DNA from: Callorhinus ursinus
Lineage: Eukaryota > Chordata > Mammalia > Carnivora > Otariidae
DNA length: 64,000 nucleotides
Direction of reading: 5' to 3'
NCBI RefSeq assembly: GCF_003265705.1
Contig: NW_020312785.1
Coordinates: 19,248,968 to 19,312,967 of the forward strand
Both the position numbers and the translations under genes were made by a program. The notes below the pieces were generated by a model, which was not told where the DNA came from, made no database searches, and worked only from the letters and a program-made list of their open reading frames with translations. Below, piece after piece: positions 35,546-47,384 of this stretch. Positions within the stretch are counted from its first letter, which is position 1; every line of letters begins with the position of its first letter.

Positions 35546-38500
35546 GTAAACTGAGGTCTATAGACAAAGAGAAGGTAATAAGAACTGTGAGAAAAAATGT
35601 TTTCCACTCTTGCCTGATGATCAGTGTCTCCTAATACCCACCCAGACTTACTATGTGGGCCATCCTCTGGGAAATGTATTTTTAAAGAACAACACAATAA
35701 TATTTATCATCCGGAATCTGGTCCTGTAAGGAGAAATGTGATCCCTTCAGAGATCTGTGGAAAGCACTTGAGAACAAAATGTTATTTAACCTGACCTCCA
35801 TATCACCACCTGAGCCTTTTCAGGAAGGGTAAAGTCTACATTCACCGAGACACACTCTAGAGAAAGCTCAAGTTTACCCTCATATTTTCAGTGCACGCCC
35901 AAGGAAAAGGAGATGTGAAAAAAGTCAAGAACAAGAGAGTCCTCAGAGACACTGAGCCAAGCTATTAGAGGACCGGTGGAGATTTTAGTGGGAAGAATTG
36001 GATTGGAGCAAATCCTGTGTCATTTTCTTGTCCTCCCATAGAGTCACTCCGTTCACATCACACCATGTGTTCTGTTCACTCTCCTTTGTGTATTGAGCCA
36101 GGGCCTGGATCACCTTCACTGTAGCTGGTACCTCCAACTTCACAAGGCCTGAAGACACATATGATTTGACCATTTAATAGAATACTAAAAGACAGTTGTA
36201 TCAGTTTAAATGGCTGCATTCTACTGTCTACTTGTTTTTACTATTTTTTCTATTCTATTCTTTTATTTTTAGTAATTTGTTTTACTCTTTCCCCTTGCAA
36301 TACTGTGGTATATAGCAGTATTCATTTAATATCCCTCTAACACACTGTAACCATAAAGAGAGCAAAGATAGGCTTTCCCACTGCGTCACTGAATTCTCTA
36401 CATAATCTGCCCTTTGTGACATCAGTGGCAATGCCCAGTGGACCAATAGAGAAGCTGGTAGGCACAGTAATGTTCTGCAACAGTCTGGAGGGATATATTT
36501 GTACTAATAGGACATGGCAATACCAAGGACTGCACGGTGAGAGATGCAGATCTTATCCCAAACCTGAATATCTGTTGAGAAAAGAGCACCTTAGGAACAA
36601 ATGGAGTAACCACTAGAATATTCTCAGGCAAAACTTTGTTGCAATTTGAACAAGACTTGAGGTTCTATGAAGAAGGTGAAGGCAAAAGACAAAAATTTTA
36701 GAGGTTATCATACTCAAGGTACCCTTATTTCTACCCAAAGGCAAAGGAGGCACAAAGATACATGAATTTAATCAAAGCTTTTTTTTTAAGTAGGATATTA
36801 TAATATATACCAAACAATTTCAGTTTTGTTGGAGAAATCTGGGTGCATATTTTAAAACTTTAATGATGTAGGAGACATTGTTAAGTGATTATCTCTGAGT
36901 AGTGGGATTATGAATGATTTTAGGGGTTTTTTTTTTGCTTAATTTTATTTCCTAAATGTTCTACAAATGAATATTTATTTTTGCAATAAGATAAAATGTT
37001 AAAATTATAAAAATATTGATTGTTCAAATTTTATTTGTATACTATAGATCTGTGGTTTAAGAATGTTAAGTTTTTAAACCTCATAATCTGAGGTAATTTG
37101 GTTTTAAGCCATTCACATAGTGACAGCTTGTTAAAGAAATAAATGTGTATACTATGGAACTCAAGTTATACTTTAATCTAACAAGGTAGAGGAATAATTA
37201 AGTATTCATTATCAAAATACAAAAAAGTTGCAGGAATTTTTTGCTAAATACAAAAATTTTTCTATAATAATTATTCACTACATTAGCTAATATTTTTTCA
37301 CTCCTATCTTATTCCATTAATCTAGCTTGTCTCACAAAGCTTTAATATTGTCAATATCATTGACTGTGAATAGATGCAAGACTCTTTAGTTCTGGGACCC
37401 AAATCCTAGCACTAACTCAACTGTCCAGCATGCTCACCATCATAGGGAAGGGAATGGGATGACTTGAGAACAATTGTTTCAACTAAAAGTCATAGTTTTT
37501 AAAGGCACAGTAGAAAAATCCATGGTTCTATTCAGTTATTCCTTTAAAAAAACAGAATTTCATAATATACTACATTATAATCCATCACTATATTAAATTA
37601 AATGATTACCCTTTGACCTTATTTAAAACTAATTAAGGTATTTTAACGAGTAACTATTAACTATTAATATTCAATTCTTGTTACATGTAAGAATGACATG
37701 CAAAAAAAGGTTATATCTTGAGGATTTCCATTATAATTCATATTTTCTCTTTGTTAAGCAAATACTGAAGGTTTTGTAATCACAACTCAATAGATATTTT
37801 AAGAGAGAAGTAATGATACAGTGTTTGGATGACAGTATGGCCAACAGAAACAATCTCCCATAATCTTCATACCTGAGTGTAGTGGGTGATGAAATAGGGA
37901 GATAGAGTTATTTACCAACATAGCATCCTAAACTAATAACAACCAAATTTACTCATCTCCTCTCTTTCTGATAAGGTACATTCTGAAATGGAATAACTTT
38001 ATATCAGATCCAGTATGATGGAAGGATCTATTGATTTAAGAAAGCTACCTGATAAAAATTTAATTTAGCTAACTTTGTTAAACAGAGAGGTATATAAGGG
38101 CACATCCAAAATATTGCCATTTAAAATTATAAATTTATAATATATAGTGTGCATTTCATTATTCTGTTGATTGATGTTTATTTTGTAGGTAAGTTACCAG
38201 AATATTGTTCAAGCCTCCGTACTTCTCAAAGACTTTCCTGTATGACATTCAAGAACAATATGCCCATCATTCCTCCCATGGCAAAAGTCATCATCAACAA
38301 TATTAGCATCAAGATCATCATTAAAATTATGATCATAATCACCCTTGTTATAGCAAATAAACTAACCAGAAGCCACCATTTGAGTTTTATCCGTGGCTTA
38401 AGTCATATCTATGGCACTTTCCTGCCTTTTAAGAAATAATATTCAAAATTAAGGATGTGAAATAGTGAAAAACAGCTAATATTTTAAAAACATATTTCAT

Positions 38501-38749
38501 ATATGTATCTTAAATCATAAGAATATAAGAACACATGACAAAATTTTTATATATTTTTAATTTTGTATTGCTTATTTTTAAAATGTCATACTGAAGCCCT
38601 TCTATGTGATCTTATTCAGTATCCTTGAACATTATCATTGCTAGTCTATTATCATAAAGAGTCTTTCAATGGAAAATAAGTTAAAATTAGGGAGCTGAAT
38701 GTATAAAAATGTTGGCAGTAGGATAAATATCACTTGTAGTACTGAGATT
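35546..38749. other. Mostly unassigned; contains one exon-like ORF
   Basis: Apart from the candidate at 35985-36148, I recognise nothing. The block is AT-rich, especially 36780-38750. The 96-codon plus-strand frame at 38149-38439 is isoleucine- and lysine-rich, as expected of AT-rich DNA. Confidence 0.4.
35985..36148 (-). other. Candidate terminal exon or pseudogene fragment, function unknown
   Basis: On the minus strand a 62-codon frame runs from an ATG at 36173 to a TAA at 35985. A plausible splice acceptor ('gtgtcttcag', AG at 36150-36149) lies within it, giving a possible exon of about 54 codons plus stop. The predicted peptide has mixed, non-repetitive composition, including 'VIQALAQYTKESEQNTWCD' and 'VTLWEDKK'. 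I recognise no domain, and it does not look like L1, SINE or simple repeat. No in-frame upstream exon or polyadenylation signal is evident nearby. It could be a real exon, a processed-pseudogene scrap, an unrecognised retroviral fragment or chance. Confidence 0.2.
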
Positions 38750-38764
38750 AAAAATGGGTAAGTA

Positions 38765-38953
38765 GGGGCGCCTCGGTGGCTCAGTCGTTAAGCGTCTGCC
38801 TTCAGCTCAGGTCATGATCCCGGGGTCCTGGGATTGAGCCCCACATCAGGCTCCCTGCTTGGCGGGAAGCCTGCTTCTCCCTCTCCCACTCCCCCTGCTT
38901 GTGTTCCTTCTCTCACTGTGTCTCTCTCTGTCAAATAAATAAAATCTTTAAAA
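38765..38953 (+). mobile_element. Can-SINE 6
   Basis: Near-consensus carnivoran SINE ('ggggcgcctcggtggctcag' ... 'tcaaataaataaaatcttt'). Perfect target-site duplication 'aaaatgggtaagta' at 38751-38764 and 38954-38967. One of the youngest-looking copies here. Confidence 0.96.
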
Positions 38954-38967
38954 AAAATGGGTAAGTA

Positions 38968-39604
38968 TAACTACAGACAAGAAAGATGTGAGTAGAGATT
39001 CACTGAAGCTCAGTCACAAGCAAAACATAATAGGTGGAAAATCACTGTTGCCAAAGGAACTGAATATTCCATAGCCATAAGAAATTTTATTGAGCCATAT
39101 TTTTAAGCAAAGTTTATAGGCAAAATATATGCCCAGGAGGCATATTTCAATTGTGATAGACCCTTGAATAGTGACTATAACAACAGGTAATTTATTTGGA
39201 GAAAGACTATACTTACAGTCCAAAGCATAACATTCACCTGTGAAAACTGGCCTTTATAATCCTATCTGAACATGCAGATCACACTTTCCACTCAAACCAT
39301 GCCCATCACTAAAAAATGAGAGGATAACAGATTATGTTTATCATTAGGGACCAGGATACAACCATGTTGAACATCGCTTAAACTAATCCGTGTTTAGGAG
39401 AATGATGATCAAGAAAGAGTCAACCAAGAATTATACAAGTGGAGGATCAATTGACATATGTCAGGGACTAAAACACAGAATAAAGAGAAAGGTAAACAGA
39501 AGGCAGTACAAAGGAACTAGCCCTCCTTTTGATTCAGGGACACTAAATGGAGAAGCATCCAGTAGAGAACACAGATAATTTTATGGTAGTACTCCCCACG
39601 TGTT
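38968..39604. other. Unassigned sequence
   Basis: I see no recognisable gene or repeat in this interval. Confidence 0.4.
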
Positions 39605-39621
39605 TGTCTTTTCAGTTTCTT

Positions 39622-39806
39622 TTTTTTACTTGTTTTTTTTTTTTTAAGATTTTATTTCTTTATTTGACAGAGAGCGACACAGCGAGAGAGGGAACACAAG
39701 CAGGAAGAATGGGAGAGGGAGAAACAGGCTTCCCGCGGAGCAGGGAGCCCGATGTGGGGCTCTGAGCCGAAGGCAGACGCTTAACGACTGGGCCACCCAG
39801 GTGCCC
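39622..39806 (-). mobile_element. Can-SINE 7 (internal deletion)
   Basis: Antisense carnivoran SINE with 17-bp target-site duplication at 39605-39621 and 39807-39823 ('tgtcttttcagtttctt' / 'tgtcttttcaatttctt'). Relative to its neighbours about 27 bases including the pol III B-box region are missing: 'tgtggggct' (about 39754-39762) joins directly to 'ctgagccgaaggc'. Confidence 0.94.
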
Positions 39807-39823
39807 TGTCTTTTCAATTTCTT

Positions 39824-40083
39824 AATGGTGGCATTTAGAGGTCATTTAATTTTGTTCAAGTTTAAATTATTAAATTTTTATTATGAATTATGCTTTTGAC
39901 GTTTGTCTAGGAAATCTTTGCTCAACCTAAGGCCAAGAAGATTTTCTCTTATTTTTTTTATTCTAGAGGTGTCATAGTTTTGCCTGTTGCATTTAGGTCC
40001 ATGGTCCAGCACCATTTCTTGATAAGACCAGACTTTCTCAGTTGGGTTACCTTGGCACATTTGTCAAAAATCAATTGGCACAG
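39824..40083 (-). mobile_element. L1 ORF2 3' fragment, antisense
   Basis: 'ggtccatggtccagcaccat', 'ttcttgataagaccagactt', 'ttaccttggcacatttgtca' and 'aaatcaattggca' are the reverse complement of L1 ORF2 sequence equivalent to about 40390-40640 of the following sense copy. It stands head-to-head with that copy. Confidence 0.65.
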
Positions 40084-41363
40084 ATTTACTATTTTAAGAT
40101 GGCAAAATTCCAAAAATTGATCTACAGATTCAACACAATCCTTATCAACATCCCAGTTGTTTTATTCTTTTTTTTTTAGAATTTGACAAGCTAATCATAA
40201 AATTCATGAAGAACTGAAAAGAATCGAGAACATCCAAAACAATTTTGCAAAAGGAGAATGAAATTGAAGGAATCACTCTTCCTGATTTTAACACTTACTA
40301 CAAAATTATAATAATCAAGATAGTGTGGAATTGGATTAAGAAAGGCATATCAATGAAATAGAATTGCAAGTCCAGAAATAAACCCTTACACTTATGGTCA
40401 ATTGATATTCAACAAGGGTACCAAGTCCATTCAATGGAAAAAGAAAATTCTTTTCAACAAAAGGTTCTGAAAAAGCTGGATATCCACATGCCAAAAAAAA
40501 AAAAAAATGAACTTGGAACTCTTCTTTATACCATACATAAAAATAAACTTGAAATGATCATGGTCCTAATTGTAACAGTTAAAATTATAAAACTCTTAGA
40601 AGAAAATATAAGAGTAAATTTTCATGACCTTGGATTAGGCAAAGCCTTTGGAGATAATGACAACAAGTGACAGAATAAATATTAAATAAGTTGGACCTCA
40701 TCAAACTTAAAAACTTTTGGGCTGCAAACTATATCATCAAGAAAGCAAAAAGATAGTCTACAGAATAGGAGAAAATATTTGTAAGTCATATATCTGATAA
40801 GGGAATTATATCCAAAATATGTAAAGAACTGCTACAACTCATTAATAAAAAGACAAACAATCCAAGTAAAATATGGGCAAAGAATCTGAATAGACATTTC
40901 TCCAAAGAAGATACACAAATGACCAATAAACACATGAAAAGATGCTCAACATTAAAACACTAGCCATTAGAAATATGGAAATAAAAACCATAATGAGATA
41001 CTACTTCAAGTCCATAAGGATAGTTATACTAAGAAGACAGATAAGTATAGGTAGAGATATGGAGAAATTGGAACTCTCACACATTGGTGGTCAGAATATA
41101 AAAGGGTGCAGCCAGTTTGGAGAACTGTTTGGCAGTTCCTCAAAATGTTAAACACAGAGTTACCATAAGAACCAGTAATTCTACTCCTCAATAAATATCC
41201 ACAAAAAAATGAAAACATGTGTCCACACAAATACTTGTACAGAAATATTCATAGCAGAGTTATTAATAGTAACCAAAATGAGAAAACAACTCAAGTGTCC
41301 ATCAACTGATGAATGGATAAATCAATGTGATATATCCTTACAATGGGATATGACTCTGCCAAC
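40084..41363 (+). mobile_element. L1 fragment A: ORF2 C-terminal region, 5'- and 3'-truncated
   Basis: Sense-strand old L1. The order of blocks follows ORF2: 'ttgatctacagattcaacac' (40118), 'tggtcaattgatattcaaca' (40396), 'gggcaaagaatctgaataga' (40876), 'catttctccaaagaagatac' (40896), 'gaactgtttggcagttcctc' (41121), 'gtgtccatcaactgatgaat' (41296). Translated pieces retain the 'CVHTNTCTEIFIA' and 'CPSTDEW' landmarks of the ORF2 C-terminus, but stops and frameshifts are frequent. It ends inside ORF2 without a 3'UTR, where fragment B starts. Confidence 0.75.
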
Positions 41364-41665
41364 TGACTTTTTACAAAGATGTAAAAACAACTCAGTGAAG
41401 AAAACTTTTCAACAAATGGTTCTGAAGCAATTCAACATCCAAAGTCAAAAATTTGAATTTCAACCTGAACCTCCTATCTTATACAAAAATTAAGTCAGAA
41501 TGGGTCACAAACTTAAATGTAAAATTATAACACTTTTGGAATAAGACACAGGGGAAAATCTTCAGGATCTAGGACAAAACAAGCAGTTCTTAGACTTTAT
41601 ACCAAAAGCACAATCTATAAATATAAAAACGGACAAACTGCTCCACAAGAAAATTTAAAACTTTT

Positions 41666-41852
41666 GGGACACCTGAGTGGCTCAGTCGGTTAAGTGTCTG
41701 CCTTCGGCTCAGATCATGATCCCAGGCTCCTGGGATCAAGTCCCACATGGGGCTTCCTGCTCAGCAGGGAGCCTGCTTCTCCCTCTGTCCCTCCCCTTGT
41801 TTGTGCTCTCTCTTTCTGACAAACAAACAAATAAATAAAATCTTAAAAAAAA
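41666..41852 (+). mobile_element. Can-SINE 8, inserted in L1 fragment B
   Basis: 'gggacacctgagtggctcag' head and '(aaac)n aaataaataaaatctt' tail. The target-site duplication is visible as L1-derived 'tttaaaacttttg' (about 41654-41666) and 'ttttaaacttttg' (about 41857-41869). Confidence 0.92.
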
Positions 41853-41889
41853 TTTTTTTTAAACTTTTGTGTATTAAAAAAACCCTTTA

Positions 41890-42049
41890 GGGGCCTGGGT
41901 GGCTCAGTTGTTAAGTGTCTGCCTTCGGCTCAGGTCATGATCCCTCTGCGGGGAGCCTGCCTCTCCCTCTCCCACTCCCCCTGCTTGTGTTCCTTCTCTC
42001 GCTGTGTCTCTCTCTGTCAAATAAATAAATAAAACCTTGAAAAAAAATA
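41890..42049 (+). mobile_element. Can-SINE 9 (internal deletion), inserted in L1 fragment B
   Basis: The head 'gggcctgggtggctcag' is complete, but the stretch after 'gtcatgatcc' jumps straight to 'ctctgcggggagcctgc', losing roughly 45 bases. Imperfect target-site duplication 'aaaaaaaccctttag' before and 'aaaaaatcctttaaag' after. Confidence 0.9.
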
Positions 42050-42904
42050 AAAAATCCTTTAAAGAGGATGAAAAGAGAAGCTACAGATTGGATGGAAATA
42101 TTTGCAAAACATATATCCAAGAACTCTAGATTCTACAAGAAATCTACATTCTAATATCTAGAATGTATAAGCAGCTTTCACACTCAACAGTAATAAAACA
42201 GACAAGCTAATTAGAAAATAGACAAAAGACATGAACTGAAGAGCTTATAGAGACAGCAAATGTGTTCATGAAAAGATGTCCAAAATCATTAGCAATTAGG
42301 GAAATGCAAAAAATGCAAAATGTATCACTACATTCCTATCAGAATAGCTAAAATAAAAAATATTGGCAACATCAAATACTGGTGAGCATTTGGGAAAGCA
42401 TCACCCATACGTTGTTGGTGGGAATGTAAAATAATACAGCCATTCTTTAAAATAACTTGGCAGTTTCTCATGAAACTACACACTTAACAGCCATATGACC
42501 TCACAATTGCAGTTTCGGGCATTTATCCGAATGAAGTGTAGTATATGAAGTTCAAGCTAAGGGGAAAGGCTGAGACTGAGGCTGCTTATTGTCAGCGCTA
42601 CCCACTCTACCTTTCTTCCTAACTTCAGCTCAGCCTGAATATTTTCTACTTGAATGATTTGGACAAAAATTGTGGAGAGGGAATGGGAGAAAAGAGGAGT
42701 GAGCTTTATCTCAGATTGTGCAGTGAAATCCCTAAGCATATGATTTCCATAGCACTTATATTCTGATAGTTTAGTAAATTAAAAAAATACAAAAAATATT
42801 AAATTGCAAAGTGCCAAAGATGTATATAAAGATGTTCTTTGTAAAAGCTAATACTTTTTGCTCATATTTTTCAAAGATTTATTTATTTATTTGAAAGAGA
42901 GAAG

Positions 42905-44272
42905 TCTTTGACAAAGCAGGAAAAAATATGCAATGGAAAAAAGACAGTCTCTTCAATAAATGGTGCTGGGAAAATTGGACAGCTATACACAGAAGAATGA
43001 AACTCAGACACTAACACCATACACAAAGATAAACTCAAAATGGATGAAAGACCTCAATGTGAGACAGGAATCCATCAAAATCCTAGAAGAGAACATAAGC
43101 AGTAACCTCTTTGACACTGGCCACAGCAACTTCTTTCAAGATACATCTCCAAAGGCAAGTGAAACAAAAGGGAAAATGAACTTTTGGGACTTCATCAAGA
43201 TAAAAACTTCTGCACAGCAAAGGAAACAGTCAACAAAACAAAAAGGCAACCCACAGAATGGGAGAAGATATTTGCAAATGACACTACAGACAAAGCGCCG
43301 ATTTCCAAGATCTATAAAGAACTTCTCAAACTCAACACCCAAAAAACAAATAATCAAGTCAAAAAATGGGCCGAAGACATGAACAGACACTTTTCAAAAG
43401 AAGACATACAAATGGCTAACAGACACATGAAAAAAATGTTCATCATCATTAGCCATCAGGGAAATTCAAATCAAAACCACATTGAGATACCACCTTACAC
43501 CAGTTAGAATGGCAAAAATGGACAGGGAAAGAAACAACAAATGTTGGAGAGGTTGTGGAGAAAGGGGAACCCTCCTACACTGTTGGTAGGAATACAAGTT
43601 GGTACAGCCACTTTGGAAAACAGTGTGGAGGTTCCTCAAAAAATTAATAATAGAGCGATCCTATGACCCAGCAATTGCACTCCTGGTTGTTTACCCCAAA
43701 GACACAGATGTAGTGAAAAGAAGGGCCATATGCACCCCAATGTTCATAGCAGCAATGTCCGCAACAGCCAAACTGTGGAAAGAGCCGAGATGCCCTTCAA
43801 CAGACAAATGGATAAAGAAGATGTGGTCCATATACACAATGGAATATTACTCAGCCATCAGAAAGGATGAACACCCAACTTTTACATCAACATGGATGGG
43901 ACTGGAGGAGATTATGCTAAGTGAAATAAGTCAAGCAGGGAAAGTCAATTATCATATGGTTTCACTTATTTGTGGAACATAAGGAATAGAATGGAGGACA
44001 TTAGGAGAAGGAAGGGAAAAATTAAGGGGGAGAAATCGGAGAGGGAGATGAACCATGAGAGACTATGGACTCTGAGAAACAAACTGAGGGTTCTAGAGGG
44101 GAGGGGGGTGGGGGATGGGTTAGCCTGGTGATGGGCATTAAGGAGGGCATGTATTGCATGGAGCACTGGGTGTTATTCGAAAACAATGAAACGTGGAACG
44201 CTACATCAAAAAAAAACGATGTACTGTATGGGGCCTAACATAATATAATAAAATAAAATTTAAAAAAAAAGA
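42905..44272 (+). mobile_element. Young 5'-truncated carnivoran L1 nested in Can-SINE 10
   Basis: Contains the ORF2 C-terminal third followed by the carnivoran 3'UTR ('gagactatggactctgagaa', 'gatgggttagcctggtgatg', 'ggagcactgggtgttattcg') and an A-rich tail at 44249-44270. Target-site duplication inside the SINE: 'gaaagagagaa' (42893-42903) and 'gaaagagggagaa' (about 44273-44285). It is clearly better preserved than L1 fragments A and B. Confidence 0.92.
42950..43982 (+). pseudogene. L1 ORF2 C-terminal remnant
   Basis: This is the C-terminal third of L1 ORF2, the protein that supplies endonuclease and reverse transcriptase activity to L1 particles. The endonuclease and most of the reverse transcriptase lie upstream of the 5' truncation and are absent. 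Reading begins with '[20 protein letters not shown]' in one frame (from about 42975), shifts near 43200 to a second frame with '[17 protein letters not shown]' and '[20 protein letters not shown]', and shifts back near the A-run at about 43428-43460. The Cys-rich knuckle follows at 43542 ('CWRGCGE...HCW'). A premature TAG sits at 43587-43589, and the position of the knuckle's final Cys reads Tyr. The last open part ends with 'MEYYSAIRKDEHPTF' and 'EISQAGKVNYHMVSLICGT', the normal ORF2 terminus. It cannot encode a working protein. Confidence 0.9.
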
Positions 44273-47247
44273 GAAAGAGGGAGAATGTGGGGGTGTGGGG
44301 AAAGAGGAGAGGAAGAGAGAGAATCTCCAGCAGACTCCCCACTGACATGGGGCTTGATCTTACAACCCCAGGACCATAACGTTAGTGGAAATCAAGAGTT
44401 GGATGCTTAGCCAACTGAGCCATCCAGGTGCCCCACTTTTTGCTAAAATTTTATCAAACAACATGCATAAGTCCAAAGTTGTAGAATTTCAATTGAATAG
44501 GATATTGCACATAAGTATTTACATTTTGAGATTTGCCAGTATGTTTATAAACCATAGTTTTATTGTTACAATGATATGGTATATTCTAATCTTACCAGCA
44601 GGGATTCTGTTAGACAAATATATTTTAATGGTACATGTTTGGAAAAGAAATCTCTTGAGACAAAAATCCTGCTTTCTAAATTGCCACCCAGACATGAGAG
44701 ACCACCCAGTTCCAAAATCCAACAAGGTTATGTGAAATGACTGATATTTGGTTGAGATAACAGTATTTTAGTTTGAGCATTCTGAGTTTATATTTTGCCT
44801 GAGCCTTACTTTCAGAACAACACACATTTCTTTTGCATGTTTTTATAGTGTTTGTTCTAAATAAGTCAGTTCTGTAAACATGACTTCTGTTTTTATTAAT
44901 TTCATAAAAAACATTTTGAACAATAAAACTTTGGGTTAAAAGTAACTGTGGAAGAATTTTAATACACTCTCCTGTTATGTTTTTGAAGAAACCATTCTTA
45001 TCAATAGTTCAGACAGTGGAAAGGGGTAACCACTAATCCAGTAGTTTCCTCCTTCATCTGTAGAGGTATTTATTACTTGTGGTCATTTCGTTATCTGTTA
45101 CCACACCCTGAACGGCTGTAGGAGACACATTAATGCACAGTCTTTTCTCTTACCACCGTTTACAAACTGTTCACATGAAACTGATGATCCTTTCATGTTT
45201 ATTAAACCCCACAAGATTTGTCCACCTTTGAACACTTGGAATGGAAGGAGTTACTTTCAAGAAGTGTGTTTTCAAAGGCGGCAGGATGGGAAGGACTGAG
45301 CAGCAGCCTGGTGAGCAAAACACTAAGAGTTCTGTTGTCATCTCGACCTCGTGACCCCTTCACTTCACTTCCCTCAGCTGCAAAAACACAGAAAGCTGCA
45401 TTACCCTTGCTTATTCGTGGACATGAAAAGGAAACCAGGCAACAAAAATGAGTGGAGGTCAGATTTGGCCACAAAGTCTTGTGCAAAGAGGTGAGTTGAG
45501 AATCAGAGGACCTGCACACTGTTTTCCGCTCTCAGGACTACGTGACCACCATGAGGCAATGCTTTCATGTCTTCATCACAAAATGGCCATAATCACAACA
45601 ACCAAGTGAATTGCAGACTTTAAAAAAAAGGAATACTTCCATAGGTACTCTAAAATATAAAGGCTGAATTAATTTGATATATTATTATAGCTGTCAAATA
45701 AATACAGAATAAGCTCTGACCTCATAATTCATTTTTCTAGGTTTCAATAGGAACCAAATAAATTTTTAGTCTTAAGGCAAATGTCCTTTAGTCAAAGGAG
45801 TTTTAAGGTTTTACTCAATAGGGAAACAAATTACCAAAAAACAAAAGAGATTCCTACGGGACATTTGTTATTGGATATCAACCTTTAAAAACAAAGCTGT
45901 GATAATACATAGAAGTGAATCAGAACCCAGTAGACTGTTCTGTCAAATGATTTTAGAAACAAAAAACGTTTACTCAGATATGACTGGAATTTCAAGAAAG
46001 ACAAATAAGAAATGTATCTTATACTATTTTTTCTGGTATTAACAGTTTGTAGTGATGTGTTGAAAACTGTTAAGACTTTCAAAAAGATGCCACTAAAAAA
46101 TGTAGCAATTACTTTTAACTTGAAAATATCTATTACCTAACAATTGGCTAGCATTATTGTCATTTTTCAAACTCAAGGATTTTTAATGACTCTAGCAAAT
46201 CAACATCTTAAAAACCGTATCTTTATATGTGCTGTCAATTCCAACATACAACACCTAAGTCAATAGGAGTTATGAATAGTATCTGAGGAAGCTTAGAAAT
46301 GCAACACATATACTTCCAACTTATCTGCCTCTTTTCTTGATCAAAGACTACAACATGCTATGCACTTACTGACTATTCCTTCTGAATATTAATAATAATG
46401 TTACCAAAATATTATATAATATTCAATAATCAAAAACATAATCATGTTTTGTTCTCCTAACTGCATTAAGCCTGCAACTTTTTCAGTGCAGATGGTCTTC
46501 ACATTATGTGGGCATTTTGACACTAAATTGTTTTCAGGAAGTTTTCAAGTGACTTGAAGTCAAAGCAGGGCTGAAAGGGAAGTGCCTGTTAGTTTTACCC
46601 ACACCATCTAAAGGCTGATATTGTAATTCTCTTTTCCTTGCTGAGCTGCTTGCTCTTTCATAGAAAATGAAATTACGTGGAAGGTGAATGAAAAAGTAAA
46701 TGTGTATTATGACTTTGAGCGGGGGACAACAGAAAACCGCTCGTGGGAAGTAGAAACTGTAACAGAGGAGTTGAATGCAAAAACACAGAGAAACACAATT
46801 GCCTTACTTAACTCAAACATTATATCTTTTACTACAGTAATTATATAAACTGAAATCATAACCTAATTTTTGCCTAATTATACCTTATAATATAAGACAC
46901 AATTATAATTGAATTTATGCCATGGTTAAGTGATGACTATTTCACTTTACACTACATCATCTATGCTACTCTGAAGCTACTCCCAATCAATGTTAACTTT
47001 ATATGAAAGGAATAAAAGTCCTTGGCAGTCTGTTCATGCAATCATCCTCAACTGAGTGTTAAATGGTAGTTGGCAAATGTGTGATACATTATCAAAGTGT
47101 GGGATACCAAAAAAATGGAGCTTATATCTGTGAAATTTTCCTGTTATGCCATTGAATTAATTAAAACTTTAACATAATTTTTTAAAAATATACATGAAAC
47201 TTGAAAATTCATCAATTCATGGAGCTGCAGAGACAAAGTCATGATTA

Positions 47248-47318
47248 CTTCTAACCAAACTAGCTAAAGCATCTTTTCTTGGCTTCTAACCAAAATTAAC
47301 TAAAGCCTTTTTTCTATT
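47248..47318 (+). repeat. Short tandem duplication, about 35-bp period
   Basis: 'cttctaaccaaactagctaa' at 47248 is followed 35 bases later by 'cttctaaccaaaattaacta' at 47283. Each copy continues into a 'agc' + T-rich end. Two copies only. Confidence 0.8.
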
Positions 47319-47384
47319 ATTCATCTACAGGTATCAAGGAAGTAAGGAAACTAATACTTCTGGCATCTTCTTTTTTTATAGGAA

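Larger units (their letters stand above)
41364..42545 (+). mobile_element. L1 fragment B, same orientation, split by two Can-SINEs
   Basis: The ORF2 3' sequence starts again: 'cttttcaacaaatggttctg' at 41405 parallels 'cttttcaacaaaaggttctg' at 40450. It continues through two SINE insertions to 'gttgttggtgggaatgtaaa' near 42412 and 'caattgcagtttcgggcatt' near 42505. Removing both SINEs restores a continuous L1 alignment. It is heavily decayed. Confidence 0.72.
42863..44434 (-). mobile_element. Can-SINE 10, split by an L1 insertion
   Basis: The antisense SINE begins at about 42863-42903 ('aaagatttatttatttattt') and resumes at about 44273-44434 ('gcagactccccactgacatg' ... 'gccatccaggtgcccc'). 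Its own target-site duplication 'actttttgct' is at 42853-42862 and 44435-44444. The L1 at 42905-44272 sits inside it. Confidence 0.9.
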
